From: Ophioceras dolichostomum
Lineage: Eukaryota > Ascomycota > Sordariomycetes > Magnaporthales > Ophioceraceae
Assembly (NCBI GenBank): GCA_003049485.1
Contig: PYST01000065.1
Coordinates: 62,001 to 126,000, forward strand
DNA length: 64,000 bases
Direction: 5' to 3'
This document shows, piece by piece, positions 1-12,189 of this stretch. Both the position numbers and the translations under genes were made by a program. The notes under the pieces were generated by a model, which saw only the letters and a program-made list of their open reading frames with translations, was not told where the DNA came from and made no database searches. How positions within the stretch are numbered: position 1 is the stretch's first letter; each line of letters begins with the position of its first letter.

Positions 1-3000
1 GTGGCCTCGAGGGAGGCGGTGGATTAGGCTCGTCTAGGAGGCCTAGGAAGGGAAACCTAGGACCTGAAGCCCAACTCCTGACAGGCAGGAGGCAAGCGAG
101 CGAGCGTGCACCGCACCAAAACGATGATGATGATGATGATGACATACACCGATGAAGTCCCTCCACTCGGATTTCCTCCTTTCTCTCTTCCTTCCTTCCT
201 CCTCTTCTTTTCTTGTTTTTTGACGAAGACAAAACGAAAGATTTCGATGGTTACGAGTTTTACAAAGAGAGGGCGTGGCGGGTAGGTCAGGGAACACCGC
301 CACAGGAGCGTCTTTTATTACCCATTCTTTTTATTTTGCTTTCGAACCAAGATATGTTCACGTACCTACCTAGGGGATCGTGACGTCGGCGAACCAAATT
401 CCCGGGGACGATCTTTCTTGAAGGTCTGGGGGCGTCTAAGAAATTTGCGGTTAGCAGGGTGTTACTGCGCCGAGTTGCTGGTTAGAGTGATTGTGGGAGT
501 GGGGAGCTGCGGTCTGCAGAACGGGCCGCGATACAGGTTTTTTGTTATTCTTTCTGGGCGTCTGCCAGTCGGGGATTTTTGTTAGAGGCGGATAGTACAG
601 CATGGCATTTCTCATCGCCGATTCTCCTGGCAGGGGGGCGAACCTGCCATTTTGCTGTGCAGATCCCCTTTTTCACTTACTCCGTCGCACTCCCCCACCA
701 CGGACTGGTAGACAGTCGACGGCAAGAGCCTTTCTTTAGATACAGCCGCCGCCGCCGCCGACACGTGGTATTCCCACCTTCCTTCCTTTATTTTTCTCTC
801 GAACTTCTCTCGAAGTTTTGATCTGCGGTGCCTTTTAAAAGCTCAGAGGTATATCCATGGTTCCTACCTAAGGTAGATAGATAGTCCGACTGTGGAAAGC
901 AACATCTCGGCACTTGAGGCTCTCGGGCCCTTTCTTCTCTTGCAGCAAGCTCGTCCCGACACTGCTCCCACGCCTCACAGAAGCACAGACGAACTTGAAT
1001 AGTATGGGGTAGCAACCTTCTTCTGCCCTTCTTCCTCGGAGACGACACGATTCGGGGCCCGAGTCGCCGTCTCGCGGGGCTTAAAAGTTCAATTTCAAGT
1101 TCTTTTTCTTTGGAACGAACGAACGGCAATAACGACTAAGACGGTAAGTACTACCTAACCATTTATCTCCTTATCAGTGCTCTTAAAAAACAGCCGCTCT
1201 CGCCGTTGAGCCACATGCAATGTCAAATTCTCTTTTCTTCTTCTCAGTTATGGTTCATGAACTGGTAGGTATGAGTGGGCGGTAAGCGGTTAGTGGGAGG
1301 CGAGTCCCAATTACTTGGAAACCTATGACGACATCACAAAGTTCGGTCTAGAACTGGGCCGAGGTCGACAAGCGCGGCATCAAACTGAGATGCTGTCCAT
1401 TACCCGTCCTAACCCGCCTCGCCCGCCTACTCCAACGTCGGTCGGGTCGGGTCGGTTCTGACAGAAAACAAATACAGGATTCCCGCCGCAAAGTTCAGCT
1501 GTTCGAGAGAAATAATGACGTCCTTCTTTTGGGGCGATTTCCATTCGGGAATTTTATCTCGTGTGCAAATGTACTACCTCGGTAGAGGACGACTAGCACT
1601 AGCTCCCCTCCGCCAAGCGCGGGGATGTGAGAAGGGCGACTTACACAGGACAGCTGTGTGTGTGTGCTTGCGTGCTGATCGCTACACCTATCGCTGAGGG
1701 GCAAAGAAAGAGCGTAATACGTGGTAAGCGGAGGAGTCCTTCGCCGCCCATATAGCGGGGAGAGGGATGGAGATCCTGACCGATTTCTTGCGCCAAAGAT
1801 GGCTGGCTCACGGGCCCTTTGCGGTGGTTTACATACATACAGTGTTATCGGGCTCGCTTCGTGCTTTGGGGGAGGGGGTGTGTGAGTAGCGTTGGTGTGG
1901 CTGACGAGTCGAATCCAACACTCACCGCTCTCTCTGTCTCTCTCTCTTCCTCCTCCACAGAAGGAAGGAATGGATGGATGACAAGACTGGAAAGAGATGA
2001 TTAGATTAATTGGCCTTCGCGGATCTGGGATTTGATCTTGTACGAATAACCCGAGTCGGGATGCTGTTTAGGGAGGGTGGCAGGCAGAAGAGAGACGGAC
2101 TAGCTGCCGACAGATCGTATATACTCGTGGTTACTTCCTCCTATCTGGGGGACTGCGGGGTGGCTGGCCCGTGGCGGGCTGATATCACCTGCATACAGCG
2201 CTGCTCACAGCTTCAGGGCGGTTCTCCGGGGCACTCTGCTTCCCGCTGATGAAGGCCAGACCTGTATTTTTGGCATCGCCGATATTGCTCACTTCTCGCT
2301 TGGGCGAATTTTTACCTGGGCATGCGCGACACGTGATGGCAAAGTCGGGATGGATTGAAATGGACTCTGCATAGGCCGGTTTATGTTAAGAGACATCGGT
2401 AGGCACTGTCAAAAGGCACGACGAACCGCGCGGGGTTGGTTCTTTGTCCCGGCATATCATGAACTTCCTCGCGTACCTACTCGGACAAGCGGTCAAGATC
2501 GGAGTGTGTCTGTACCAAGCATGACACCATGCGTGCGCGCTGGACGGCATCGTCTTGTTCGGCTTTGAGGAGGGGCGACAACGGAGAACCTAACTGGTAG
2601 ATGAGTCGGGATGTTCGACTCAGACCTACTAATGTCTTCCGCTATCTGTCTATCGTGCTATCTTGCCTTGCCTTTCTATGACAAGACCGCCCCAACAAAG
2701 CAACCCGACCGGGAATGTGCTTGTGTGCATAAAACACCCGCAATCTACGAGCCGCATGCAAGCAAGCAAGCCCCCAAGCCAACCCACATAGCTGCTTGCC
2801 AAGAAAGGGAGGGGTGTGGGTTTGGTGTGGGCGTGGGGACATGTAGCATGAGCATGATGGTTCTTAGTACCGGCCGTCTGATCACGAGGTTGGGTCACGG
2901 AATGCGATATCAGGTTTGCTGGCGTGACCATTGCAATTGAGGAATCAGGGACTCAAAAGCAGGGCGCATGTGGTGATGATGGTGGTGGGCGGGATGGGAT

Positions 3001-5807
3001 GCTTTCCTGGGGCAGGGCAGTACGAGAGGGAGGCCGACATCCATCCCATCGCATGTATGGTGGTCCGTACTTTTTGCGGCTGTTGTACGTGGGATGGACG
3101 GAGAGCGAACGAGGGCTCGCCGAGCTGGTGTTTCTGGTGGTGATGGTGGTGGTGTGCGACACATCCTTTGGGCACCAGCAGCGCGGATTCCAGGGCGGCG
3201 CGAGGGAGCTGCCGGCCACGTTGTTCTCCTCGATCAATGCCGTGCCGCCAAGCTCTTCACGGAGAAGTACGGGATTCTTCAGAGGGGCGGGAAAAGGCAG
3301 CACAGCAGTCGACCGCAGATGTTGAGAAATTTGATCATCGATCGAGGAGGGAAGGACGGCATCGGAAGGAAGAGAAATATCTCAGATCATCGATCATCTG
3401 AGGGTTGATTACGTGGAAGAGTCCGGAGTAGTGGTTGCTGACGCGAGATATTCTGCACCAGTGGGAAAAAGTTAAAGGTTTTTGACAACGGTTTTCTCCC
3501 TCCGTCCGTGGAATCCCGTATTTCCGTCCGCTTCCCGGCCCGCCAACCGTCCACATCTCTCGGAAGGCCAAAAAAAAAAATTAGGTTGAGTCAGAAAAGA
3601 AAAGAGAAGGCAATCGAATCCCGCAAAGTCGGGTATCGCGAGTCGAACATCATTTACTCCAGGGTCACGCCATCAACACGTGAACCGTCGTGAGCCGTCG
3701 GCGTAGTTGGGCGTTACTCCGAACACAGGGCGAAAGCTTCAATCCACAGCCCTCTCCCGCCCAACGCCAACCAGCCTGCGGACAACGCTCCAAGCCACCA
3801 GACAGCGACGTGTACATGCTTGCGGACGGAGTACTTTAGTACGTCCATCATGCACCTGCATTTCAAGTTATTTCTTACTTTGCTGCCGCTTCTGCTCGCA
3901 TCAATCTGCAACAGACTACTACGTTGCCTGCTTGCTTGCCCTGTCTAAGCCCTCGAGCCTCTCGCACGTCACCAACACGGGGCGCTGGGCGGCTCGCTAG
4001 AGCTGGGGATCAGATGTGATTTTTCGTAATTCCCTTTCTCTGCGCTCTCCTCCCGCCCCCTCCTTGTGCCCCTCCTCCTCAGCTTCCAGACCGATGTGTC
4101 TTTTGCCCAATTAGGAAAGTTGCTAAAAGCGGCTCCGAATATCAATATCACACCCTCCCCCGCCAGTTCTGACACCTCAGCATCCTTTCAGCTGCCCCAA
4201 AAAAAGCGTAACACAGACATGGCTTTCTCGTATGCTCCTCCTTTCACTGATCCATGTTGTATCTAAGACTACCGCGTACGCAAGCAATTCTCCTCCAAGC
4301 AAGGGCTGCATTCGATATCTGATAGCTTACGGCCGGCGACGGTGGCCTAGAGCCGCCGCCAAGTCCCGTATACTTCATAGCTGATCATTCAAATGCGGAA
4401 TACAAACCGGGGTCTTGCCGGAAGAGGAAGTGATAAAAAAGATCAGAGAAAGCGATAGAGAGTCGGGTTCGGAACGAGTGCCCTGTGCCATGCATAGAAC
4501 CTGTGGTAGTGACTCTTCCGAATTTTCCCTGATATTCCTATCTGATAAATCGTTGTCCTTGCCCACGCCGTCAAACGAAGGCAACCCCAGAATTGATTCC
4601 AATGTTGGTTATTTTCGGACTCTTCGGGAAAGAGGAACCAACAACAACTTTTAAAATCAGCATAACATCAAACTTCTTCTTTCCGTCGGATCGGGCGCTA
4701 GCACGATTCCCCACAGTCGCCCCCGTTTGTCTCTTCCCAGCCCTGTGAGATAACGATATCGAAAGGATTGCTTCTGTAGCGTCATTATTATCGCGGCTTT
4801 GGAGGTAGCCCCTGTGGTTATTGTTGTTGTCAGCATCAACGATCACCACTGATCCCCCCCATACCGACCGACCCGGAGCGAAACGCGGACCCGAAAGATA
4901 TCCGCGACGGCCTCAGTAACTTTGGTCGCCGATCAGTGCAGGGGAAGGATCACCACAGCTCCAGCACAGCACCCGTCCGGGGAATACAAAGGAGAATAAT
5001 TGGGGAAAGCGAGGCCGCGCCAGCCAAGCGGCTACTGGGCGAGAGAAGAATCGGGCCAATCAGTTCGCTCCCAATATCTGTCTGAACATCGATTTACAGA
5101 CCAGCGGTCGCGGCCTGCAACCAACACGAACAGAGACTCGAAGTGGCGGAAAGGAACCACAGCCAGCCGAGACCGAAATCTGGGGATCGGATCCATCCCT
5201 GACTGCAACCTGCAACTATTGCGGACCGCGAGCTGCGCGAGCTGCGAACCGAGAATTTTCTGTGGAAAGGTCCTTGGGAAAGCTGACGGAAGCATCGTCA
5301 TCATTGCGACGTGTTTTGCCCTCGCTCGCATTGGGCTCCTTTTCTTTCGCCTTCGACAGCAAAACGTCCACAAAAACCTAACCCGAGAGCCTCCATCCTG
5401 CCAAGCCCAAGGCAACCCAAGTCCTGCCTGCGAGCCTGCTTCTTCTGCCTGCCAGCCGCTCCTCTATTATTCTCTTTGCCTGACGACATCAGCCTCAGGA
5501 TCGCCCCATTTCGACCTCAGGACAGGACTCTCACAAGCATCTCCACGCACAATCCGAAATCGGCGAAAGCGTCCTTCCAGGCGGCCGTTCTTTTAGGCTG
5601 ACCGCCTTATATTTGACCGCCTCACCCTTCTCGTCTCCGTGTACTTCTTGTTTACACGCTTATTCTTATCACTCTGCTGCTCGTGGCACTTTACTGTCGG
5701 TCCTGCACAACCGACTTTCTTCTACAACCCGAGCCGGGCAAACATCGAATCGAATCTAGACGTCTCGACGAGTCGTGACTCCGTCCGTCCGATCCCCAGC
5801 AGCCCAG
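1..5807. other. Gene-poor upstream region
   Basis: No open frame here shows a recognisable domain, a conserved motif or coherent exon structure. The longest frame (5000-5596, +, 198 codons) is basic, low in hydrophobic order and overlaps equally plausible frames on both strands. The stretch contains a short ATG trinucleotide run near 123-141, CCTACCTA-type motifs near 359-375 and 866-883, and pyrimidine-rich tracts typical of fungal promoters, especially after about 5590. It probably serves as the upstream regulatory region and leader of the gene at 6952. A small lineage-specific gene cannot be excluded by eye. Confidence 0.5.
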
Positions 5808-6192
5808 GTACGTTAGACTTGTTCCATGACTTTTCTATGTCCATCCAGTGAGCTCCCCGCGATTCATATTCACAGTTGCACGCGCAAAAGGCAGGGGAAG
5901 GAAGGATGTGGCGGGGGTCCGCGGGGCAAAAGCACTTTGATTGTTGTCGGAGACACACCCCCATCCACTCCCTACTCCACATGGTCCTTGATGTTAGCTG
6001 GACTCCCCCTCCCTTTCCTGTTGGGTTGGTGAGCTGGCCGAGGGAGCTCCCTGCCTGCCTGCCTCCTTCCCATGTGGTCTCCCTCTCTCGTCAGACCTAT
6101 CCTGTTCGCTGTCGTCCCAGCTTTTGAGGCGAACAAATAAAACAGGAATCCCGTCACTAACTTATTTCTCTCCTTCGGTCAACCCGACTCAG
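5808..6192 (+). other. Probable 5'-UTR intron 1 of the gene at 6952
   Basis: A donor GTACGT follows CCCAG at 5807/5808. A perfect branch-site core CTAAC lies at 6157-6161, and an acceptor ACTCAG ends at 6192, about 31 nt downstream of the branch. The 385-nt length is long for this genome but normal for leader introns of fungal regulatory genes. There is no coding on either side, so this would be a leader intron. It is inferred from splice signals only. Confidence 0.4.
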
Positions 6193-6627
6193 CAACTCGA
6201 ACTTCATCAACAACGAGAACGAGCACGAATTTAAATACCACGTGTCGTCCATCCTAGGCACACCACGGCCACCTTCCCTGAGGCTTCCACTGTCCAGTCT
6301 TCACTGTCAGAGCCACAATAGCAACAACAGCAACAACATCAACAACATCAATATCTCTGTCACCGTTCCGAAACGTCGACCACCTGTTTGTTTTCTCCTA
6401 CCGCGATTACCCAAATTCAAATCCAGTACCTCCCTGTCGCTGGAACGACATCATACACACGCGCCGCCCGACCTTGATTAGGAATCTCGTCAAGAGGTTT
6501 TGCGTGTACCGAGTTGCCTGTTCCGTCGATCCGCAGCCACCGGGATTTGTTATCGCAGCCGGCCTGCCGCGCTTCGTCCTGCGACAGCCCCGCACTTCAA
6601 TCACAGGCCGGGAGTCTCTCCTACTGT

Positions 6628-6778
6628 GTAAGTACTCCAACAACAGCAAGCACGAGCAAGACGCGGGGAAACACGACCACAAAAAGCGGTCGAGACTTCC
6701 TGAGCTGCCCAACACACACCCCCTAAAACACTTAAACTCCTGGTTCCATGCCTAGCCTGCTTTTTCAGCCACCTGGAG
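6628..6778 (+). other. Probable 5'-UTR intron 2 of the gene at 6952
   Basis: A consensus donor GTAAGT starts at 6628, and a strong acceptor with a pyrimidine tract (CTTTTTCAG) ends at 6778, giving a 151-nt intron. Together with the 5808-6192 candidate it would give the downstream gene a leader spliced twice, starting upstream of 5800. Transcript evidence is needed to confirm it. Confidence 0.4.
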
Positions 6779-6951
6779 GACCGCTTCCGACTAACACCGA
6801 CCCTTCTAGGCCAATCATCCTCCGCATTTCCCTTAAAGACCACATTCCGCGGCCCATCTTGTTTACGCTCCGAACCCGGGCGAGAGGCAAACTTTTTTTC
6901 GAGTTTCCGCCTCTCTTGCTTTTGAACATATAGCTGGAGCCTACCCGGGCC

Positions 6952-7715
6952 ATGAGCACTGGCACCCACCACGGGTCCAGCTCGACCAGCTCGACTTCTT
7001 CCACATACAACCACCACCATCTGACCCCGCGAGGAAGCTACGACCGTCTCCTCCGCTCCTCACAGCAGCCACAAGCCGCTTCATACTTCGCCCAGCAATG
7101 TCAATACCACACCGACTACAAGCCATCTAAGTCGTCGGTCAACCGTCACAACCACCACCAGGGCCACAACAATCACCACCTCGGTCCTCACCACCACAAC
7201 CACAACCACCAACGCTACTACTCTCCGTCCACCACAACCAAAATGGCCAAGTCATCAACACACTCGAACCCCTCCTCACACGGCGCCTCGCCTGTGAACG
7301 TCTCGACTCCCTACACACCGGCCATGCTCCCGCCAGAAGACCTGTCGTGGATGATGGCCACGCCCATCGACGACGACGACCTCACATTCGGAGGCAAACC
7401 ACTCAGCACGTGGTACGAAGAGGACCGGCGCAGGTTCAGCATGGGCGAGGATAGCTCCAGGACAATGGAGAGTGATGAGGAGGAGGAGAGGGGCCGGCAA
7501 CGGGTAGGTCTCAGTCTCTTCAGGTCTCTTCAGGACAACACTCATCTAAGCGGAATGAAATCTGACATCTCGCTCTTGGCGAACAACTTATACAGTTCCG
7601 CTCAAATTACCACTCATCGCCAACCTCCAACTCCCGCCGCCATCACCACCACCACCACCACCACCACCAGACCCATGGTGGTGGCGACAAGAGCAGCGGA
7701 GACGAGAAGCACTAG
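6952..7715 (+). CDS. Small Ser/His-rich protein of unknown function, two exons
   Basis: Exon 1 is 6952-7503 and exon 2 is 7596-7715, giving about 223 aa. The intron (7504-7595) starts GTAGGT, has a CTGAC branch core near 7562 and ends TACAG; both junctions are phase 0. The N-terminal ~100 residues are Ser/Thr/His/Asn-rich. The only ordered-looking block is at residues ~118-160: a Pro-rich lead-in, the strings LSWMM and DDDDLTFGGKPL, then WYEEDRRRF. This is the part I expect to be conserved. After an acidic EEEE stretch the spliced C-terminus carries nine consecutive His and ends GDEKH. There is no signal peptide or membrane segment, and I do not recognise the family. A second in-frame start at 7243 would give a shorter protein beginning just before the ordered block. 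Alternative acceptor use at 7757, or intron retention, would give different C-termini (see the entry at 7716). Long His and Ser runs suggest a disordered nuclear or regulatory protein; that is inference. Confidence 0.5.
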
Positions 7716-8261
7716 GATTTCTTCTTCCTTGCCTCACGCGCTCGTCTCTCCCAGCAGCCAGAGCAGCCCCAGTCCTCCTCCGCATCATCGCATCAGCTTC
7801 CTTCATCGGAGTCGGTGAATCCACTACCCTCCATCGCCACAACAACAACAACAACAACCGCCGCCACCATCACCGGCCGTCCGTCGCAGCGGCAGCCCTT
7901 CTCCCACACTCAGCCGCAGCTGCCCCCCTACCGTTACCACGAGCAGCAGCAGCAGCAGAGACAGCAGCAACAGCAGCAACAGCAGCGACAGCAGCAGCCG
8001 CTCATTCCAATTGCTACTACTGCTACTACTACGGCAGCGGTCGCCAACTCATCGCGCAAGAGGGCCCCAGCCCCGGCCCCAACAGCCCCGGAGTTGACGC
8101 CGACGCAACACATCCCCTACCATCCGCTGCCGCCGCCCGCGCTCCCCGTCCCCGCCGACGATTACCACCGCCCTTGCTCCGGCGGCGGTAAGGTCAGCAC
8201 CACCCCTTTCACAGAGCCGTCGACCTCACCTCGCCGCTGCCGCCGCCACCGCTCCAAGTGA
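7716..8261 (+). other. Open Gln/Pro/Thr-rich frame after the stop: 3' UTR or alternative C-terminus
   Basis: Directly after the TAG at 7713-7715 the same frame stays open for 181 codons to a stop ending at 8261. It encodes Ser/Gln, Thr, Gln (CAG/CAA tracts ~7947-7997) and Pro-rich sequence. A pyrimidine-rich acceptor (TCTCTCCCAG) ends at 7757 in the phase needed to join the donor at 7503/7504. Using it would skip the TAG and give a ~351-aa isoform with this segment as its C-terminus. It may equally be 3' UTR. The segment lacks a convincing start of its own. Confidence 0.35.
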
Positions 8262-11200
8262 CTTCTTCTATCGACTCGAGCTGCTCTCTTCTCCCATGCA
8301 CATGCACATAGAACGTCGTCTTTTCTCGGATTCTAGATTTTGTTTTTTCCACTAGACCAAGACAAAGACCGCTCACCCTTTTTTTTTCGACCGCTCACTC
8401 CTGGTTTTATTTTCCTGTTTCTGCTGTTTTCTACGATATCATGATTAGGCACACGCCACAAACAACCGTCTACTACTACTGGCGCTGCTTGCTTTGGAGA
8501 AGCACCACGCCTTTCTGATACCCCCTCGCTACTTACTTTCCCGTCTGCTGCCGTCTAGTACATTCCGAGGGCTGGTCATGTTCCCCTCCCTCCTCTTCTC
8601 TCAAGCGCTCCATACCCTCTCCCCTTTTCTCTCTTTAATGTCCCGCATATGAAACTGAAGTCATATCCCCTCATGATACCATGTTTTGCATTTTCTCTCG
8701 TTTTCTCTCTCTTTCCATGTTGGACATGGACATGGTCCAATCCTTTTGCATTTCCCCCGTCGTTGTTTTTGTGCCCCATCCTCGTCGTCGCATTGCATTT
8801 GCATCTGGTTTAGGGATAGGAACTGACAAGATGGATGGATGGATGGATAGTGGCATACCCCCCTCCACCCTTTTGTTCAGCAGCATAGAGTCGCTCGCCC
8901 GCTTCCTTCGCGAGGCTTCGTCTATCTCTACTGCTGCAGACTCGTCTTGGTTCTGTTTGGGTACTGAGGGTTACTCATTCTCCTCTCATATGTGCAGCTA
9001 TCCTGGACCCCCATGTGAACCCGGGCTCTGGCTGTGGGCATGCATCTCAGTAGATGTCCTTCGTTGTAACGTGGTCGTCACACCTTGATGCTTGAGCTAA
9101 GCGTGGCTCGAGCCCATGGCGTGGGCACACCACAATGCGCGTATTTCTGTCTGTAGCTAGCTCTACCTCTTCTAGAGGTTCAAACGATGAGTTTTCTGTC
9201 AACAACCAGCAACTGTGCAGCGTGACATAGAGATATGCATGAGGTATACACTCGTGTATCATAACACGCTTGTGGGCACGGAGCACGGAGCTTTTGACGG
9301 CGTGGTTCTAGAGACATTGGGCTTTGTTTTGTGCGGCGAGAACGTGAGGCTGTCCGTCCGTGGCTCTACGACAATCAGCGCCCGAAGCGAGGGCAAGACG
9401 TGAAGTTGAACTACCCTACGGAGTAGACCGTACGCCCGGATACGCGCCTGAGTAACGTCGGGCCCTTTCGGGGCGTAACGCGAAGGCGAGTGTAACCACA
9501 GCACCAGGACACCTTCTTTCCCTTCCCCGGCTGTTCAGTGTGTTACGCACCGAGGGAGGACTGGATAGGAAATGCGCGTCTCCGGTGTCAGTTACAGTTG
9601 GGAGGAGGGAGCGAGCCCCTGCGTACCCGGATGGCCTCGCCTCCCCCCGGCCTCGTCAGGCTTCACCGTCTCCGGCCCCAGCTGCTTGAAACCTCGACCG
9701 GCAGGCCGGGAAGTATATCAAGGTTCAGAGAACAAACACGGCTAATAGCTTTGTGGTTGTGAGACGCCTTACCTTAGACATCGCGGTGACACGCCCACGT
9801 TTCATTCCTGACGGGAAACTTCTCGGTGCTGGCTGCCCACACAAATGGCCACGCGAGAGCCCAGAATCGACAAGGAAGAGAGAGCCCAGAGCTGACAAAA
9901 GAGAGAAGAGAAGAGTCGACAGAGAGCGTCCCCTAAATATCTACAGTAATGACAAGTTTGCGGGCTCTTCAAACCACAACGAGCCACATATGGTCGGCAG
10001 CCACATCAGAGCAGCGCGGCTCCCTCAAGGACCAGATTCGGACAAGGCCTATCTCGGCCGCCGCCGGTCTCGGGGGAGTCGGCGCGGGAGATCATCCCGG
10101 ATGGACTCTGCGCCCTCCCGTCCGCTTCGTCCAAGATACGGCCGTACGGCCGCGGGCGACATGGACATAACTCATTCGGGCGAAAAGGGACGGAGCAAAG
10201 CTGCCTGGGTACATAAAATTTCCCTCCCTCCTCCCTCCCTCCGAAGCGTCCCGATGCGCCGTGAGTTGAACTACTCCCTTGGCAAGCACCCGAGGCATAT
10301 TTCATCACCGTTTAAACCCTTAATTGCCCCCACATGCGGAAGGCATTAGCTTCAGCTCTACGGCTGGAGAAGATGCGGTTATCGACGGTCGCATCATCGC
10401 TCACTCGGTCGCCACTTCGCCGCCGGGCGGACGACGCTGACAACACACGCCTACTAGCCGTTGATGCTGCCGAGGCGGCCTGTGGACCGGCCGGGGCGGC
10501 ATTCTAGGAGAGACATGTATTTCGGTAAGCCGATTGGGCCGAAAAAGAAGGGGGAAAATCCCGCCCTGATGATGAAGAAGAAAAGAAATGTACCTAGGTC
10601 TTGGTCGGCAATTAGCGAATACGGAAGATGCAAGTCGAGGCGCCACCCGAGGCGCCACCGAAAGCGCCAAGAAAGAGCTAATACTGCAACGACCAAGTGG
10701 ACTCGCTGCAGTTTCTTGGCAACGTCTTTTGAAGAAGACAGACAGACTGGATCTTCACTATGTCCAAGGGGGGGGAAATCTTTCAGCCAGCAGTCGCCCA
10801 TTTACTAACTCCCAAGAGTTCTCAGATACACAGCATCGTTGGGTTCTGCAAGGTGAAACAATGCAATTAGAGAGTTCTTGGAGGAGATGCCCTCACAGAT
10901 CCGTCCAACAGGCCTCCCCCCCGCCAGACCTGCTCCGTCCGATCTTACGCTTGCCTGCCTCCCCGCCTTACCAGACAACCGGCCGTTACGGATCTCCCCT
11001 GCTGGAAAGACAATTGACAGTGAAGGAACCCAATAAGGAAGCAAGGGACGGGAAATGTTGGGCTGGTTTGGATTGATGGTTAGTAAGGCAAACCAAACCC
11101 CCCACCACTAGTACTGTTTATCAGTTCCTTCTTTCGTCGGGTTTCCACGTGGGATGGGAAAGTTCATCCGCGTAGTGCGAGGCTAAGATTGCGCTTTCCC

Positions 11201-11413
11201 CCCCTCTTTTTCTTCACCTTTCTTTCCGACTTCCGACGCGTCGACGCACGCGCCACTCAGCACGATGTAATGGAGGGTGGGGGGTGATTTCAAAAGAACT
11301 TGACACCTCTGACAACATTTGGAGAACACACAGCAGAGAGTATTTGAGCGCAACTGACAAACTCCCTCCAACATTCACGGAAATATAGGTACCCATAGAT
11401 CATGCGGTCGAAC

Positions 11414-11473
<60 letters not shown>

Positions 11474-12189
11474 ATTTTTAATGGCCGCTATCATAGAGAG
11501 GCTCGGCCGGCAGTGGTGGCTTTTGGATCTGAAAGGGGGAGGAAAAGATCTCCCTCCAACCAATCCGATAAGGCTCAGCCCCAGACAGGATGTGGGCGTG
11601 GGTGGGCTATCCCCTGGGCGGGCGGTGGACGGTGCAACATCATAAGGAAGATTCTCCCGGCCGCCCAGTCTCCTCATCTTGCCGCAATAGCAGCGGGCAG
11701 GGGTGATACGACAGGGTGGCATTGGCTGACTGGCATTGTGCAGCCCCCAATCATGATGGACAAGCAGCCCTGAGGAGCATGATTCTCCCCTTTTCCTACT
11801 CCCCTATTCCCTGCTTGGTCATAATTTTTTTCCTTCCCCGTCATTGTGTGTTGCATAATGTCTCCCTATCTTGTAATGTGCTAGAACAGGTGGCTGTTGG
11901 TTCCTTGTCGCCATCAACATTTTTTTAGCCCTTCTTGCTTGCCTCAGAAACGGAGGCATCGACGTCCTTTTTTCTTTCTTCTTCCTTTTCCATGATTTGA
12001 ATCTTTCTGTTCGACAAACAGTCTTCTTTTCCGAGTACAGTGTCACACCACGCCCATCTTCGCCGACCAGACCCCTTCACGGCGTTTCTCTCTTTGTGCT
12101 ATTGCGCGGCTCGGCTTGCGCTACCCTACGAACCGAACCCGGCCGTCGATTGCCGTTCGTTCCATGACGGCGGCCGCCCAGCAGCGACA
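8262..12189. other. Intergenic region without a convincing gene
   Basis: Open frames here (for example 9753-10349 and 10588-11076, both +) are rich in Arg, Pro and Ser, show no domain and compete with frames on the opposite strand. The region holds a (GGAT)n microsatellite at about 8831-8848 and a long TC tract at 11417-11465. From about 11780 it becomes pyrimidine-rich and presumably carries the promoter and leader of the gene starting at 12190. Confidence 0.5.
11417..11473 (+). repeat. (TC)24 microsatellite followed by (GT)4
   Basis: Uninterrupted TC dinucleotides run from 11417 to about 11465 and pass directly into a short GT run ending at about 11473. It lies about 0.7 kb upstream of the glycosyltransferase-like gene. 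Long CT/TC tracts occur in fungal promoters and can form non-B DNA, but this one may simply be a length-variable microsatellite. Confidence 0.95.

Noticed and set aside
5000..5596. 198-codon + frame in the upstream region
   Set aside because: No domain, basic and irregular composition, and an opposite-strand frame of similar quality. More likely leader or promoter DNA of the gene at 6952.
9753..10349. 198-codon + frame
   Set aside because: Arg/Ser/Pro-rich without domain or consistent codon bias; overlapping frames on both strands are equally long.
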